In this document: piece after piece, positions 1 through 7,445 of the stretch
Layout: the number at the start of each line of letters is the position of its first letter
Position numbering within the stretch: the first letter of the stretch is position 1
From: Acidiferrum sp963771295
GTDB lineage: Bacteria > Acidobacteriota > Terriglobia > Acidiferrales > UBA7541
Assembly: GCA_963771295.1 (NCBI GenBank)
Contig: CAVYTB010000014.1
Span: forward strand, 620,001 to 684,000
Direction of reading: 5' to 3'
DNA: 64,000 bases
Notes under the pieces: generated by a model
The model's database searches: none
Told to the model about the DNA's origin: nothing
Seen by the model: the letters and a program-made list of their open reading frames with translations, nothing else
Translations under genes and position numbers: made by a program

Positions 1-372
1 GTCGGCGGCTGCTACCAGCGCGACGTACTCGGCCATCCGAAGGTGGACCAGGTGGCTAGCCTTGGCCAACACATAAATGTGCTTTGCAATTGGGTTTTGG
101 ATCTCCGCCAATTCTCTGCGGAAATCTTCCACGAACACCTCCTGGAGACGCCCGCTGAGTTTCACAGGCTGTTCCCCGATCAGTTGAAAGCAACGATCGA
201 TCGCTGCCAAATCCTTTTCCGAGATCCAAGCTCGCGATTCCAGCGCCTCTTTTACGTCTGGATCTTGGGCCGCCTGGCTGATCTCCTGATAGATTTTGGT
301 CGACCGCTCGGCGTTCTGCCGTGCGTCGCTGAGCAGCATTACGAAAAGTTCCTTCTGGTTTTTTACTATCAT
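1..372 (-). CDS. YciF/DUF892-like ferritin-fold protein, 5' part only
   Basis: An open frame reads leftwards from an ATG at 370-372 for 124 codons and runs off the left edge, so the C-terminus is missing. A good ribosome site (GGAG, seven bases before the ATG) supports the start. The protein is almost wholly helical and begins MIVKNQKELFVMLLSDARQN, the opening expected of the YciF/YciE stress-protein family (DUF892): a ferritin-like four-helix bundle linked to stress responses whose biochemical role is not settled. Later segments (VKEALESRAWISEKDLAAID and KHIYVLAKASHLVHLRMAEY) fit the same fold. Family assignment is from pattern recognition. No plus-strand frame across the region looks like a protein. 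Confidence 0.6.
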   Translation of the reverse strand, partial: MIVKNQKELFVMLLSDARQNAERSTKIYQEISQAAQDPDVKEALESRAWISEKDLAAIDRCFQLIGEQPVKLSGRLQEVFVEDFRRELAEIQNPIAKHIYVLAKASHLVHLRMAEYVALVAAAD

Positions 373-493
373 GAACTTTCTCCTTACCAGCGTGTGTTGT
401 TCGCTGGTCCACCGATTTGTTGGCCTGAAACCGCTGGCGTCTTGGGTGTGCAAACCTGTACGTCGGACAGGAGGTAGGGCCCCGCGCGAGGGA

Positions 494-518
494 ATAAAAA
501 AGAACCTAATAGGTTCTT
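494..518 (-). terminator. Rho-independent terminator reading leftwards
   Basis: AAGAACC and GGTTCTT pair around a five-base loop (500-518). On the minus strand the stem is followed directly by a run of T (the plus-strand A run at 496-501). It would stop leftward transcripts just before the YciF-like gene. No convincing gene lies immediately to its right, so what it terminates is unknown. Confidence 0.5.
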
Positions 519-658
519 CCCTGTTGGCGCTCGATTCGGAGTCTGTCCCTTAAAGAAACTGCGAATGGACTGAGAAGCGGGGGTCTCACCCTAAACGGCG
601 AAACCTGAATTCACACTGTTCTTCGGGAGCGCGTGTGTCAAGGAGAATCGAAAACTTC

Positions 659-716
659 TGTAGTGCTCCCCGCTGAAACGAGACCCTGAACGTCTAAATT
701 AGTGGGGAGCACTACA
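659..716. repeat. 13-bp perfect inverted repeat
   Basis: TGTAGTGCTCCCC at 659-671 is the exact reverse complement of GGGGAGCACTACA at 704-716, with 32 bases between. The arms look like IS-type ends brought together by loss of the interior, or a small hairpin element. It is not followed by a T run, so it does not look like a terminator. No second copy was seen in the window. Confidence 0.55.
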
Positions 717-1089
717 CCTGTGTTCGGCTAAACGCATTGGACAACTGGTTAGGAGACTTCAAGGAATTAGCGGCTAATCGCCGAACTGGGTCATTTTGCG
801 AGCTAAGGTGCGCCTTCCGACGATCTCTCCCACTCTCGAGCGGCGGAAATTGCCTCCGTTCGTATGTTTCCAGTAGTTTGAAGTGCCGGCGGTCTTGGCT
901 CTCCAAATGCCTTAACTCTAATTATGGTGACGAAGGCAAAAGAGGCTATTTCGGACCGGATCGTGGCAGAGGTCGAAGCGTTGGCCCCGAAGATATTCCT
1001 CTTGAAAACCCGATTCGCAGCGCAAACCGCTAGTGTAAAAGTGAATCATTTCTCGGAGGTCATTTCACTTCACCAGTGCATAGCCGACT

Positions 1090-1344
1090 TCAGGCGAGCG
1101 GTGGAGGAACATCACGTTGCAACAGCGCCGTAATTCGCCGGTATCCGAAGCGACCGTATTCACTGGCCAAGTCAATGATCGCTTCCGTCAGCGCCTCTTC
1201 GTCAATCCCGTGGATCGCGGCATAGCGTTGCGTCCTTCGCCACTGCCCCAGCAGCCGGCAGGCATGGCGCTCGCTCACTTCGTACTTTTCACGCACATGC
1301 TCCACCGCACAACGCCGCCGCTCAGGGCTCAGAAGTTTCCCGAG
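1090..1344 (-). pseudogene. Truncated IS3-family transposase OrfB
   Basis: The frame overlaps the end of orfA and begins GKLLSPERRRCAVEHVREKY, followed by a helix-turn-helix (VSERHACRLLGQWRRTQRY) and ASEYGRFGYRRITALL, all typical of the N-terminus of IS407-type OrfB. Similarity then ends at about 1110 and a stop follows. The whole rve-type integrase core with the DDE residues, normally about 200 further residues, is gone. The frame offset from orfA is normal for this family, which fuses the two by ribosomal frameshifting. Confidence 0.7.
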
Positions 1345-1607
1345 GCCACGTCCTTCAGAATCTGCTTCTCAAGAGACAGCTCCGCGACTAAACGCTTCAG
1401 CTTCCCGTTCTCTCGCTCCAGTTCTTTCAGCCGTTTTGCTTGATCCAGCTTCAGGCCGCCGAACTCTTTCCTCCAGCGGTAGTACGTCTGAACGGTGATT
1501 TCTGCTTCCTTGCAGGCTTGTGGTGTGTTTTTCCCGTTCGCTATTTCTACTTCAATCTGCCGCAGCAGTGTCACGATTTGCTCCGGCTTGTGTTTCTTCA
1601 TCGGCAT
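1329..1607 (-). CDS. IS3-family transposase OrfA (helix-turn-helix)
   Basis: This 92-residue protein is the DNA-recognition subunit of the truncated element. It starts MPMKKHKPEQIVTLLRQIEV, then TPQACKEAEITVQTYYRWRK, a Transposase_8 helix-turn-helix, and ends in a leucine-zipper-like stretch with repeated KRLKELERENGKLKRLVAEL, the dimerisation segment of OrfA proteins. The ATG at 1605-1607 is preferred because AAAGGAG lies eight bases upstream; a longer start at 1640 lacks this. It is intact, but its catalytic partner is truncated, so it could at most act as a binding protein at related ends. Confidence 0.75.
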   Translation of the reverse strand: MPMKKHKPEQIVTLLRQIEVEIANGKNTPQACKEAEITVQTYYRWRKEFGGLKLDQAKRLKELERENGKLKRLVAELSLEKQILKDVASGNF

Positions 1608-1771
1608 GTCCAGCTCTCCTTTAGAGTGATTTTCTCTCACTCCTGCTGGACTAATTCAAGCCGGTCACGTCAATCCAATGCCACGCTGGGGCATCTGAAC
1701 CAAGCAGGCGCTCCCCAAAATTCGGACCACTCAATAAGGTATAAAATCGCTGTCTCGGAAAGGGAGCAGAA

Positions 1772-2065
1772 ATGAAATCGAGGCAACGGAGGACCTTCAG
1801 CGCGGAGATGAAAGCACGAATCGCGCTGGAGGCGATCAAGGAGCAGAAGACCATTCAGGAAATCGCTTCGCATTACGGCGTACATCCCGGCCAGGTGGCG
1901 AACTGGAAGCGGCAAGCGATTCAAGGAGCGCCGGAACTGTTCGCGGATCGGCGCTCGCAGCCGGACACGAGCGAGGAAGCGCTAAAGGCGGAGTTGTACC
2001 AGCAGATCGGGCAGCTGCAGGTGGAGCTGGACTGGCTTAAAAAAAAGTCCGGTTTATCGCGTTAG
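1772..2065 (+). CDS. IS3-family transposase OrfA
   Basis: A 97-residue helix-turn-helix protein (Transposase_8 type). The motif KARIALEAIKEQKTIQEIAS followed by HYGVHPGQVANWKRQAIQGA is the DNA-binding part, and the C-terminus ELYQQIGQLQVELDWLKKKS is the coiled coil used for dimerisation. A run of eight A (2039-2046) lies in the LKKKS codons: ribosomes slipping back one base there would continue into OrfB, giving the OrfAB fusion that is the active IS3 transposase. GGGAGCAGAA lies just before the ATG. Close family resemblance, no sign of decay. Confidence 0.85.
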   Translation: MKSRQRRTFSAEMKARIALEAIKEQKTIQEIASHYGVHPGQVANWKRQAIQGAPELFADRRSQPDTSEEALKAELYQQIGQLQVELDWLKKKSGLSR

Positions 2066-2895
2066 AGCAGAGGCAAGGATGGATTGCATCGCACAAAGAC
2101 CTGAGCATCCGGCAGCAATGCCGCTTGGCGGTGGTTTCGCGGTCGGGGTGGTATTACGAGGCGGAACCGGAAGCGGCCGAGAATCTGCGCTTGATGCGGT
2201 TGATCGACGAGCAATACACACGGACGCCGTTTTACGGAATCCGGAGGATGGGTTGGTGGCTCGGCGAGCAAGGACACGCGGTCAACGCGAAACGGGTACG
2301 GCGGCTGATGCGGCAGATGGGGCTGGAGGCGCTCTATCCGAAGCCACGGCTGTCGGATCCCGGGTTAGGACACAAGATCTATCCGTATCGGCTGCGCAGC
2401 CTCAAGATCGATCGGCCCGACCACGTTTGGGCCAGCGATATCACCTACATTCGCCTGCGGCAGGGCTTTGTTTATCTGGTGGCGATCATGGATTGGTTCA
2501 GCCGCTATGTGCTGGCGTGGGAAGTATCGATTTCGTTGGAGAGCGCCTTTTGTGTGGCGGCATTGGACTGGGCATTGACGACGACGCGGCCGGAGATCTT
2601 CAATACCGACCAAGGAGCGCAGTTCACGAGCGAGATATTTACGAGCCGTCTCGAGAAGCAGGACATCACGATCAGCATGGACGGACGAAGACGAGCGATC
2701 GACAACATTTTCATCGAACGTTTATGGCGGACGGTGAAATACGAAGAGGTGTATCTGAAGGATTACGGCGGGGTTTTAGAAGCAGTCTCGAATCTCAAAA
2801 GCTATTTCACTTTTTACAATCACGAACGCCCGCATCAGTCGTTGGGTTATCAGACGCCGGCGGCGATCTACTTTGGGAAAGTGAAATGCTTTTGA
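2047..2895 (+). CDS. IS3-family transposase OrfB (integrase core), by -1 frameshift
   Basis: Catalytic part of the transposase, reached from OrfA by -1 slippage on the A8 run. The frame opens VRFIALEQRQGWIASHKDLS and then has the HTH_21 segment (YYEAEPEAAENLRLMRLIDE), the GIRRMGWWL motif, and an rve core with the three acidic catalytic residues in DITYIRLRQG, NTDQGAQFTSEIF and IERLWRTVKYEEVYL. The ending NHERPHQSLGYQTPAAIYF is diagnostic of IS3 OrfB. An internal ATG at 2125 could give a shorter product. Length, about 280 residues, is normal for the family. Confidence 0.85.
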   Translation, partial: VRFIALEQRQGWIASHKDLSIRQQCRLAVVSRSGWYYEAEPEAAENLRLMRLIDEQYTRTPFYGIRRMGWWLGEQGHAVNAKRVRRLMRQMGLEALYPKPRLSDPGLGHKIYPYRLRSLKIDRPDHVWASDITYIRLRQGFVYLVAIMDWFSRYVLAWEVSISLESAFCVAALDWALTTTRPEIFNTDQGAQFTSEIFTSRLEKQDITISMDGRRRAIDNIFIERLWRTVKYEEVYLKDYGGVLEAVSNLKSYFTFYNHERPHQSLGYQTPAAIYFGKVKCF

Positions 2896-3034
2896 GGAGG
2901 GACAAAGCAGCGTATGCCGTGGGTCGACCGAGTTGGCGATCGTCGTTCCTGGGCGATCCTGGCGCGAAATTTCTCTGTGGAAAACTAGAGCGAGGCACGA
3001 AGAAAGAAAAAAGTAGCAAAAAAGAAAGAAAAGA

Positions 3035-3149
3035 GGGCCTGTGGAAACTGACGCTGCTGATGGAAGTCCGCAAAGAGTGCGGATTCCCACAGCAGCTTGA
3101 AAAGAGCCTCGCAAAAGACGCTCGGCTTTTTCACAGTTCCCACAGGCCC
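3035..3149. repeat. 16-bp inverted repeat with inner hairpin behind the IS3 transposase
   Basis: GGGCCTGTGGAAACTG (3035-3050) pairs with CAGTTCCCACAGGCCC (3134-3149) with one mismatch. Inside it TCCGCA/TGCGGA (3067-3083) forms a second stem around AAGAG. The block sits between the end of orfB and the next gene. It may be the right-hand end of the element or a separate small hairpin insertion. Confidence 0.5.
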
Positions 3150-3175
3150 AACAACAAGGATCTATCTATAATGTT

Positions 3176-3481
3176 TTGCAGGCAGCGATCCACCTTAATA
3201 AGGCTAAATTTTGGTCCGAAGGAAGATACAGCGATGTGGGTACATCTATTCCGCTCTATCGGTTCATTGTGGAAGCTGAGGGTTACGCTGTGGCTGCATG
3301 GGCTCTTAATTGCGCGAATTGTAATCAGAACTTGGCTAAATTTGCCATGGAAGACACTCTGGAGAGTTATTTCTTCCCAGAAAAACCTGTTTTCCTTGAA
3401 GGCGGTAAAGAATTTGAATGCCTGAATTGCGGCCACAAGGCCACTTACCAGCGAACCGATTTCGTGTATATGCCCCGATGA
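3176..3481 (+). CDS. Small zinc-ribbon-like protein, probably 5'-truncated
   Basis: The frame encodes about 100 residues with two CxxC pairs, NCANCNQN (near residue 46) and FECLNCGHK (near 80), the spacing of a four-cysteine zinc ribbon. No clear start exists: the frame is open upstream through QQQGSIYNVLQAAIHLNKAK into the inverted repeat at 3134-3149, with only a TTG at 3176 and no ribosome site. This suggests the IS or its tail removed the original N-terminus. The function is unknown; a metal-binding or nucleic-acid-binding role is only a guess from the cysteines. Confidence 0.45.
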   Translation: MQAAIHLNKAKFWSEGRYSDVGTSIPLYRFIVEAEGYAVAAWALNCANCNQNLAKFAMEDTLESYFFPEKPVFLEGGKEFECLNCGHKATYQRTDFVYMPR

Positions 3482-3797
3482 GTGGGTTCAATCCGCAGTT
3501 TGCAGAATCGCTGGAATCAGTTCGTCACACAACTCCGCCTTGTCCAAGGTCGTAACCGCGACAAAGCCTGGTCTCCTCTTCGATTTCGTAATCGCTTGCA
3601 AAGAGAAATAGCAAGAACGGCGGGCGGCCCCTCTCTGGTGGCTAAAGGGACCTATCACCGACGCGGTTTGTGCGGGTCAAGTGATCGATTCGGATCAGAA
3701 AGTAACCGCAGCCTTTTCTGTCCCTGGATGTCGTAAATGCGCTAAGGGCTTCTAGCGTTGGTGGTTCAATTCGTTACATGTGAAATTTGCGAACGCA

Positions 3798-3813
3798 CGT
3801 GATGCAGGTCACG
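3798..3813. promoter_or_regulatory. CRP/FNR-family type palindrome
   Basis: CGTGATGCAGGTCACG has perfect arms CGTGA and TCACG separated by six bases, matching the GTGA-N6-TCAC core recognised by CRP/FNR-family regulators. No gene starts close by on either strand, so its target may have been lost with the surrounding rearrangement. Confidence 0.4.
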
Positions 3814-4135
3814 CGAAGTGCGCAATTGCTGAAATAGACTCAGTAACCGAAGTTTGTTTTCCTGTCTGTCGTTGATCTTTATGGCGAGGTGCGGCGTCGG
3901 TCTGAGTTTATTCTTGCTACCCTCAAAACATCGGTTCACCCGCTAACTTCCCGAGATAACTCTTGGGTCAACTGGAACGCATTTTCGCAATTGGCAATGG
4001 CTGTGGTTCGCCAAAACTTCAGCCGAGGCACGAAAACGACTATCGACTCGCGATGCAGCAAGAAGACTTTAAAGAGGGCGAGCCCGCGTGTGCGTGGAGC
4101 ACACATATATGAAGGATCAGCCGAGAGGCGATATG

Positions 4136-4200
4136 AACTAGGCGGCTCGCTGGGGATAGTTATTTCATTGATTTCACGATGAGTTAGAGTTATGGCCAAC
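4136..4200. repeat. Diverged direct repeat, copy 1 (partner at 7396-7462)
   Basis: About 65 bases here align with 7396-7462 in the same direction at roughly 80 percent identity by eye, including GGGGATAGT and TTGATTTCACG. The two copies bracket the SEC-C IS and the vapBC operon. In the second copy the minus strand leads into what looks like a transposase N-terminus, so both may be the 5' regions of two decayed copies of one element. Confidence 0.5.
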
Positions 4201-4350
4201 GGCCGGTGCCAGCCCAGGTCAGCAGGAGTTCCGGCCCACACCTGTAATGCCACGTAGGGATTGAGGATCTCCGGGCCGGCGCCGTACGCAAATTCCCCCA
4301 GCCAGAGAATGACCTTGACATATAGCTTCTTTCCGTAATAATACGGTAAG

Positions 4351-4719
4351 ATGAATTGGTACGACGCCAAAAGCGATTCCGCTGCCCGCTTGCGCCAGCG
4401 CAAGTATGCCTTGCTCCGTAGTCTCGAAATTCCTCCCGACGCTCTGCCCGGCTCGCTCGCCCTGACTCACAAACGCTGCGGAAAACCCACCTGCTGGTGC
4501 GCCGAGGGAGAGGGGCATACGGCGTGGTCGCTGACGTTCATGGTTGACGGCAAGAAGCGCGTCGAACATATCCCGGAGGAATGGGTGGAGCAGATTCGCC
4601 CACTGGTCGAGCAAGGACGCGAGTTCAAGGACGCCGTTGCCGAGATCTTCGCCGCCAACGCTCAACTGCTGGCGCTCTGGCGCCGACAGTCCAAGAAGAA
4701 GAAGGCCAAGAAGAAATGA
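4351..4719 (+). CDS. IS accessory protein, DUF6788-like
   Basis: The protein is 122 residues with a central cysteine cluster, KRCGKPTCWCAEGEGHTAW (about residues 44-62), likely metal-binding, and a C-terminus of almost only lysine (SKKKKAKKK). Proteins of this kind (DUF6788) are known as small partners encoded beside transposases. Its place inside the inverted repeats, 43 bp before the transposase and in the same direction, supports an accessory role, perhaps DNA binding at the ends. The exact function is not established. The lysine tail suggests non-specific nucleic-acid contact (inference). Confidence 0.7.
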   Translation: MNWYDAKSDSAARLRQRKYALLRSLEIPPDALPGSLALTHKRCGKPTCWCAEGEGHTAWSLTFMVDGKKRVEHIPEEWVEQIRPLVEQGREFKDAVAEIFAANAQLLALWRRQSKKKKAKKK

Positions 4720-4762
4720 GCGGCCCGCGACTCTGCTGGCGCGTGGGATTTTTTGGCTGACC

Positions 4763-6262
4763 ATGGGTCTCACCCTGAACCAGGAAACTTCGAACAGGGT
4801 GAGTGAGGTCGTCCTTCCCCCGCTCGTAGGCCGCAACGAGGCGTGCCACTGTGGTAGCGGCGTCAAATACAAACGGTGCTGTCGGGAACGGGACGAAGCC
4901 CTTCGCCGGCAGCTGCGCCGTGCCGCGGTGCCCGCCTGGATCGATGATTCCCGCGGCAAGCTCCAGCAATTTGAAAAATACGTATGTACTGTCTTTGGCC
5001 TGCCAGATTTATTAGCCAGCTTCGTCGATACCCGGCGAGCACCGAAAATTCCCACCTTCGACGTCGCCAACAGCTTGTTTCACACAGCGGTGCTGCGCAT
5101 CCCGAGCATCAATGCATTGGAAGGGGACCTGCGCGAAAGCGATTTTCAGAAGCTCATTGGCCGTCAGCCCACTCCGGATGTGAAGGCCTTCAGCGCCGAC
5201 GTGGTGGCCAACGTTCTCGACAAACTCCAACTGCAGGGCATCCGCAAAGCGATCCATGAGGTCATCAACAAAGCCGAGCGAAACAAGGCCTTTCGCGACG
5301 GCTGTTACAGCGCGTTGCGCTGCGTGGCCGTCGATGGCTGGGAACCGTTTTCCTCCTACGATCGGCATTGCCCGAACTGTTTAGTGCGCAGGGTCAAAGT
5401 GAAGCGACGCACGGGAGAGCTCGAAGAAGTGGAACAGTATTACCACCACTATGTGGTGGCCCTGTTGCTCGGGCCGGTCCTCGATGTGGTGCTGGGGATC
5501 GAACGGGTGCTGAACGAGGAAGCTCTCCGCGATATCGACCCCGAGCATGAAGGCCATGAAGGCGAGTTGACTGCCGCGCGGCGTCTTATCGATTCCCTGC
5601 ACGATACCTATGGAGGGTTCATCGACGCCTTCGTGCTCGACGCTCTCTACGCGAATGGGCCAGTGATGACCCAGCTCACGAATTACGGCTACAGCGGCTT
5701 CCTCGTACTCAAGAAGCAAAAGGACGAGCCTTTCAAGGAAGCACTGACTCTCTGGCAGATGCACGGACCGTGCGAGAAGTACGAGGATCCGGATCGCAAA
5801 GAACAGGTGGAGTTTTGGGATGTGGACGAGATCGAAACACTGAATAGCTACAAAGGAAAAGTCCGCGCGGTGCGCGCCTTGGTCACCAAGCCGGACCAAG
5901 ATCCCACGACCTGGTGCTTCGCCATCATTGGCCAGCGCGCGCGCCAGCTCGGTCGCCGAACGGCGCTACAGATCATGCGTTCACGTTGGCATATCGAAAA
6001 CACCGCGTTTAATCAGTGGATCCGCTACTGGAATCTCGGGCACGTTTTTCGGCACACGCAGAATGCTCTGAGTGCCGTCCTGCTTCTTTGGACGCTCGCC
6101 TTCAATCTGCTTCAGATGTTCGTGTACCGGCGGCTGGGTCGTCGCCGCAGGCCCAAGGATCCGACCGACACGATCCGGCACATCGTTGAGGTCATGCTTC
6201 GCGACATGGCCACCCTCCCCAAGCCCATTCCTTGGGCAGCTTTCCTGCTCGATACCAGCTGA
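4763..6262 (+). CDS. DDE transposase with N-terminal SEC-C zinc motif
   Basis: A 499-residue transposase. Near residue 30 it has a SEC-C type zinc motif (CHCGSGVKYKRCC), known from SecA tails and some transposases. The C-terminal half has an IS4-like (Transposase_11) core: an Asp in VAVDGWEPF, an Asp in AFVLDALYANGP, and the Glu in MRSRWHIENTAFNQWIRYW, in the arrangement expected of catalytic DDE residues. The family is inferred from these motifs. The ATG at 4763 is the first in frame after the preceding gene; a much longer frame from 4544 would run inside that gene and is rejected. The coding region looks intact. Confidence 0.8.
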   Translation: MGLTLNQETSNRVSEVVLPPLVGRNEACHCGSGVKYKRCCRERDEALRRQLRRAAVPAWIDDSRGKLQQFEKYVCTVFGLPDLLASFVDTRRAPKIPTFDVANSLFHTAVLRIPSINALEGDLRESDFQKLIGRQPTPDVKAFSADVVANVLDKLQLQGIRKAIHEVINKAERNKAFRDGCYSALRCVAVDGWEPFSSYDRHCPNCLVRRVKVKRRTGELEEVEQYYHHYVVALLLGPVLDVVLGIERVLNEEALRDIDPEHEGHEGELTAARRLIDSLHDTYGGFIDAFVLDALYANGPVMTQLTNYGYSGFLVLKKQKDEPFKEALTLWQMHGPCEKYEDPDRKEQVEFWDVDEIETLNSYKGKVRAVRALVTKPDQDPTTWCFAIIGQRARQLGRRTALQIMRSRWHIENTAFNQWIRYWNLGHVFRHTQNALSAVLLLWTLAFNLLQMFVYRRLGRRRRPKDPTDTIRHIVEVMLRDMATLPKPIPWAAFLLDTS

Positions 6263-6477
6263 GGCCGCGCCGGACCCGCGCTAACTGGGCGGCGCGGACG
6301 CACCGGCCCCTAACCAGCCCGCCTCTCGGCGTGGTAAAGGAGGCTCACTCACAAAACAGAACCAGTTGTTGCGCTGGCGGCCCCGTGCGCTCCATGCACC
6401 TTCGCCTGAGCTGGCCAGCCCACCCGGGTAACACCGCTGCGGCTCGAAGCGGAACTCCTGCCAGGTCAGGTCAGCTC

Positions 6478-6506
6478 TTGACCTCTCCCGGAATGATATG
6501 TATCAT
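6478..6506 (+). promoter_or_regulatory. Sigma70-type promoter with overlapping operator for vapBC
   Basis: TTGACC (6478-6483), a 17-base spacer and TATCAT (6501-6506) form a near-consensus promoter. ATGATA-TG-TATCAT (6493-6506) is a perfect palindrome covering the -10 box, and ATGTATC recurs at 6511-6517. Such an arrangement suits autorepression by the VapBC complex, as is known for the family. The IS inserted just upstream has left both boxes intact. Confidence 0.6.
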
Positions 6507-6529
6507 CGGTATGTATCCACGGTGACACA

Positions 6530-6763
6530 ATGAAAAGCAAAAGAGCCAAGGTCTTTTGGACGGGCCGGAGCCAAGCGATCCGTCTCCCCAAAGAGTTCCG
6601 TTTCCAGACGGATACCGTACTGGTACGCCGTCAGGGACGCACAGTCGTTCTAGAGCCCTCCCACGAGTGGCCGGAGGGTTACGTCGAGTCGTTCGCCGGG
6701 TTGCAGGAGGACTTCATCCGGCCGGCCCAGGGCCGACTCGAAAAGCGGACTTCGCTCCGATGA
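6530..6763 (+). CDS. vapB: VapB-type antitoxin
   Basis: A 77-residue antitoxin. The N-terminus KVFWTGRSQAIRLPKEFRF is the swapped-hairpin (AbrB/MazE-like) DNA-binding fold of VapB antitoxins, with the typical GRSQAIRLPKEF motif. The C-terminal part (about 45-77) would be the flexible tail that wraps and inhibits the toxin. It overlaps the toxin start by four bases (ATGA at 6760-6763), the usual translational coupling, and has its own promoter. The toxin's RNase activity would be released when this labile protein is degraded (established for the family). Confidence 0.85.
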   Translation: MKSKRAKVFWTGRSQAIRLPKEFRFQTDTVLVRRQGRTVVLEPSHEWPEGYVESFAGLQEDFIRPAQGRLEKRTSLR

Positions 6764-7158
6764 AATTCCTTCTCGACACGGACACCTGCATCTATGCGTT
6801 CAAGCAGAACGCGGTAGTGCTCGGGCGTCTACTTGCACAGAAGCCCGAAGACATTGCCGTAAGCGTCATTACGGAGGCGGAGTTGCTGACAGGCGCGGCC
6901 AAGAGCGGTTCCGCGGCGAAGACGCTGCGCCTGGTGGAGAATTTCCTTCGACCGCTCGCGATTCTGGAATTTACCTCCGGCGACGCGGCAACGTATGCTC
7001 AAGTCCGAGCAAAGCTCGAACGCGCTGGCACACCCATTGGACCACTCGATACCCTCATCGCTGCGCAGGCGGTTGGTCGCAAACTCCTCCTAGTTTCGAA
7101 TAATGAGCGAGAGTTTCGCCGAGTTCCGGGCCTGCACGTTCAGAACTGGGCAGTTTAG
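6760..7158 (+). CDS. vapC: VapC-type PIN-domain ribonuclease toxin
   Basis: A 132-residue PIN-domain endoribonuclease. The conserved acidic residues are visible: Asp6 in FLLDTDTCIY, Glu39/Glu41 in VITEAELLTG, Asp97 in GPLDTLIAAQA, and the closing motif LVSNNEREFRRVPGL (about 111-125), where the Asn/Glu group completes the metal site. VapC toxins cleave tRNA or rRNA and stop translation; the target of this one cannot be told from sequence. It starts within the antitoxin stop codon. Length and motifs are complete, so the pair is probably functional. Confidence 0.88.
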   Translation: MKFLLDTDTCIYAFKQNAVVLGRLLAQKPEDIAVSVITEAELLTGAAKSGSAAKTLRLVENFLRPLAILEFTSGDAATYAQVRAKLERAGTPIGPLDTLIAAQAVGRKLLLVSNNEREFRRVPGLHVQNWAV

Positions 7159-7214
7159 ACCCAACACGGCGATCTGGACGGGATTTTGAAGCTCCTCAAC
7201 CGCGTCCAATCTGA

Positions 7215-7445
7215 CTAGGTTGCGGGCTGCCCGTCTTTTGGTCGCTTAAGTAGCGAATGAACCTTCCGCGCATTGAAATGTTTTGCGCAAATCGGCCATC
7301 CCATTGCGGGCGCGGCGAGTTGTAGACGCAAAGCAAGATTCTTGAGGAGAAGATCTTGCCGCCGGCAAAACAGGTCGGCCAAGCATTTTGAAGCAGAACC
7401 CAGAGACAGGCGACTCGCCGGGGATAGTAGTGTCGTTGATTTCAC
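7215..7445 (-). pseudogene. Possible remnant of an integrase-type transposase N-terminus
   Basis: The minus frame reads ASKCLADLFCRRQDLLLKNL then ALRLQLAA, resembling the helical N-terminus of integrase-core transposases (a basic stretch followed by LALR-Q-L). After about 45 residues the similarity ends and a stop follows. No catalytic core is present. It may equally be chance; the overlap with the repeat shared with 4136-4200 is the main reason to list it. Confidence 0.3.

Larger units (their letters stand above)
373..1089. other. Gap with no confident gene
   Basis: Apart from the terminator and the 659-716 inverted repeat no gene is supported. A short plus frame from an ATG at 924 begins MVTKAKEAISDRIVAEVEAL, which reads like a real helical N-terminus, but it has no ribosome site and runs into the truncated IS at about 1.1 kb. 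It may be the stump of a gene broken by that element. At 579-608 the bases resemble the first codons of the SEC-C transposase at 4763 (GGGTCTCACCCT identical), possibly an IS fragment. Confidence 0.3.
1090..1675 (-). mobile_element. Truncated IS3-family element (IS407-like)
   Basis: A complete orfA and only the first part of orfB are present, both leftward, in the arrangement typical of the IS407 branch of IS3. The upstream end probably lies near 1670, where the minus strand reads TGACCGGCTTGAATTAGTCC, similar to ends I associate with this group. The other end is lost: orfB stops resembling its family at about 1110. With no catalytic residues left the element cannot move itself. A second IS3-type element starts within about 100 bp on the other side. 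Confidence 0.7.
1700..3149 (+). mobile_element. IS3-family element with intact OrfA/OrfB
   Basis: The element encodes an OrfA (1772-2065) and an OrfB read in the -1 frame (2047-2895). The exact ends are not resolved. On the left, CCCCAAAATTCGGACCACTC at about 1715-1735 resembles IS3-type ends. On the right, the tail after orfB contains an inverted repeat (3035-3149) that may be part of the element. No target-site duplication was found. The reading frames and DDE residues look intact, so this copy may still be active. Confidence 0.6.
3482..4221. other. Gap with no confident gene
   Basis: The stretch carries a CRP/FNR-type palindrome (3798-3813) and one copy of a diverged repeat (4136-4200). 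A minus frame ending at 3488 reads SKRRPGFVAVTTLDKAELCD and IPAILQTAD, which looks protein-like but has no start or family match that I recognise. The rest shows no coding character. It is probably decayed sequence between mobile elements. Confidence 0.3.
4222..6461 (+). mobile_element. Complete IS with DUF6788 protein and SEC-C transposase
   Basis: The ends are read directly. GCAGGAGTTCCG at 4222-4233 is exactly reverse-complemented at 6450-6461, and CAGGTCA occurs immediately outside both ends (4215-4221 and 6462-6468), a 7-bp target duplication. The element is 2,240 bp and holds two rightward genes, 4351-4719 and 4763-6262. The identical target repeats and open frames point to recent insertion. 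It landed about 10 bp upstream of the -35 box of the vapBC promoter. Confidence 0.85.

Noticed and set aside
579..608. A second copy of the SEC-C transposase start
   Set aside because: A 12-base identity and GLTLN-ET reading are suggestive, but the frame hits a stop at once and no further similarity follows. It is too short to claim.
2079..3425. A 448-codon plus frame overlapping the IS3 OrfB
   Set aside because: It runs in another frame through the transposase core and the downstream repeat with low-complexity composition. OrfB in the -1 frame has all family motifs.
4219..5070. A 283-codon minus frame at the left end of the SEC-C IS
   Set aside because: It crosses the IS inverted repeat and both genes on the other strand, with no motifs.
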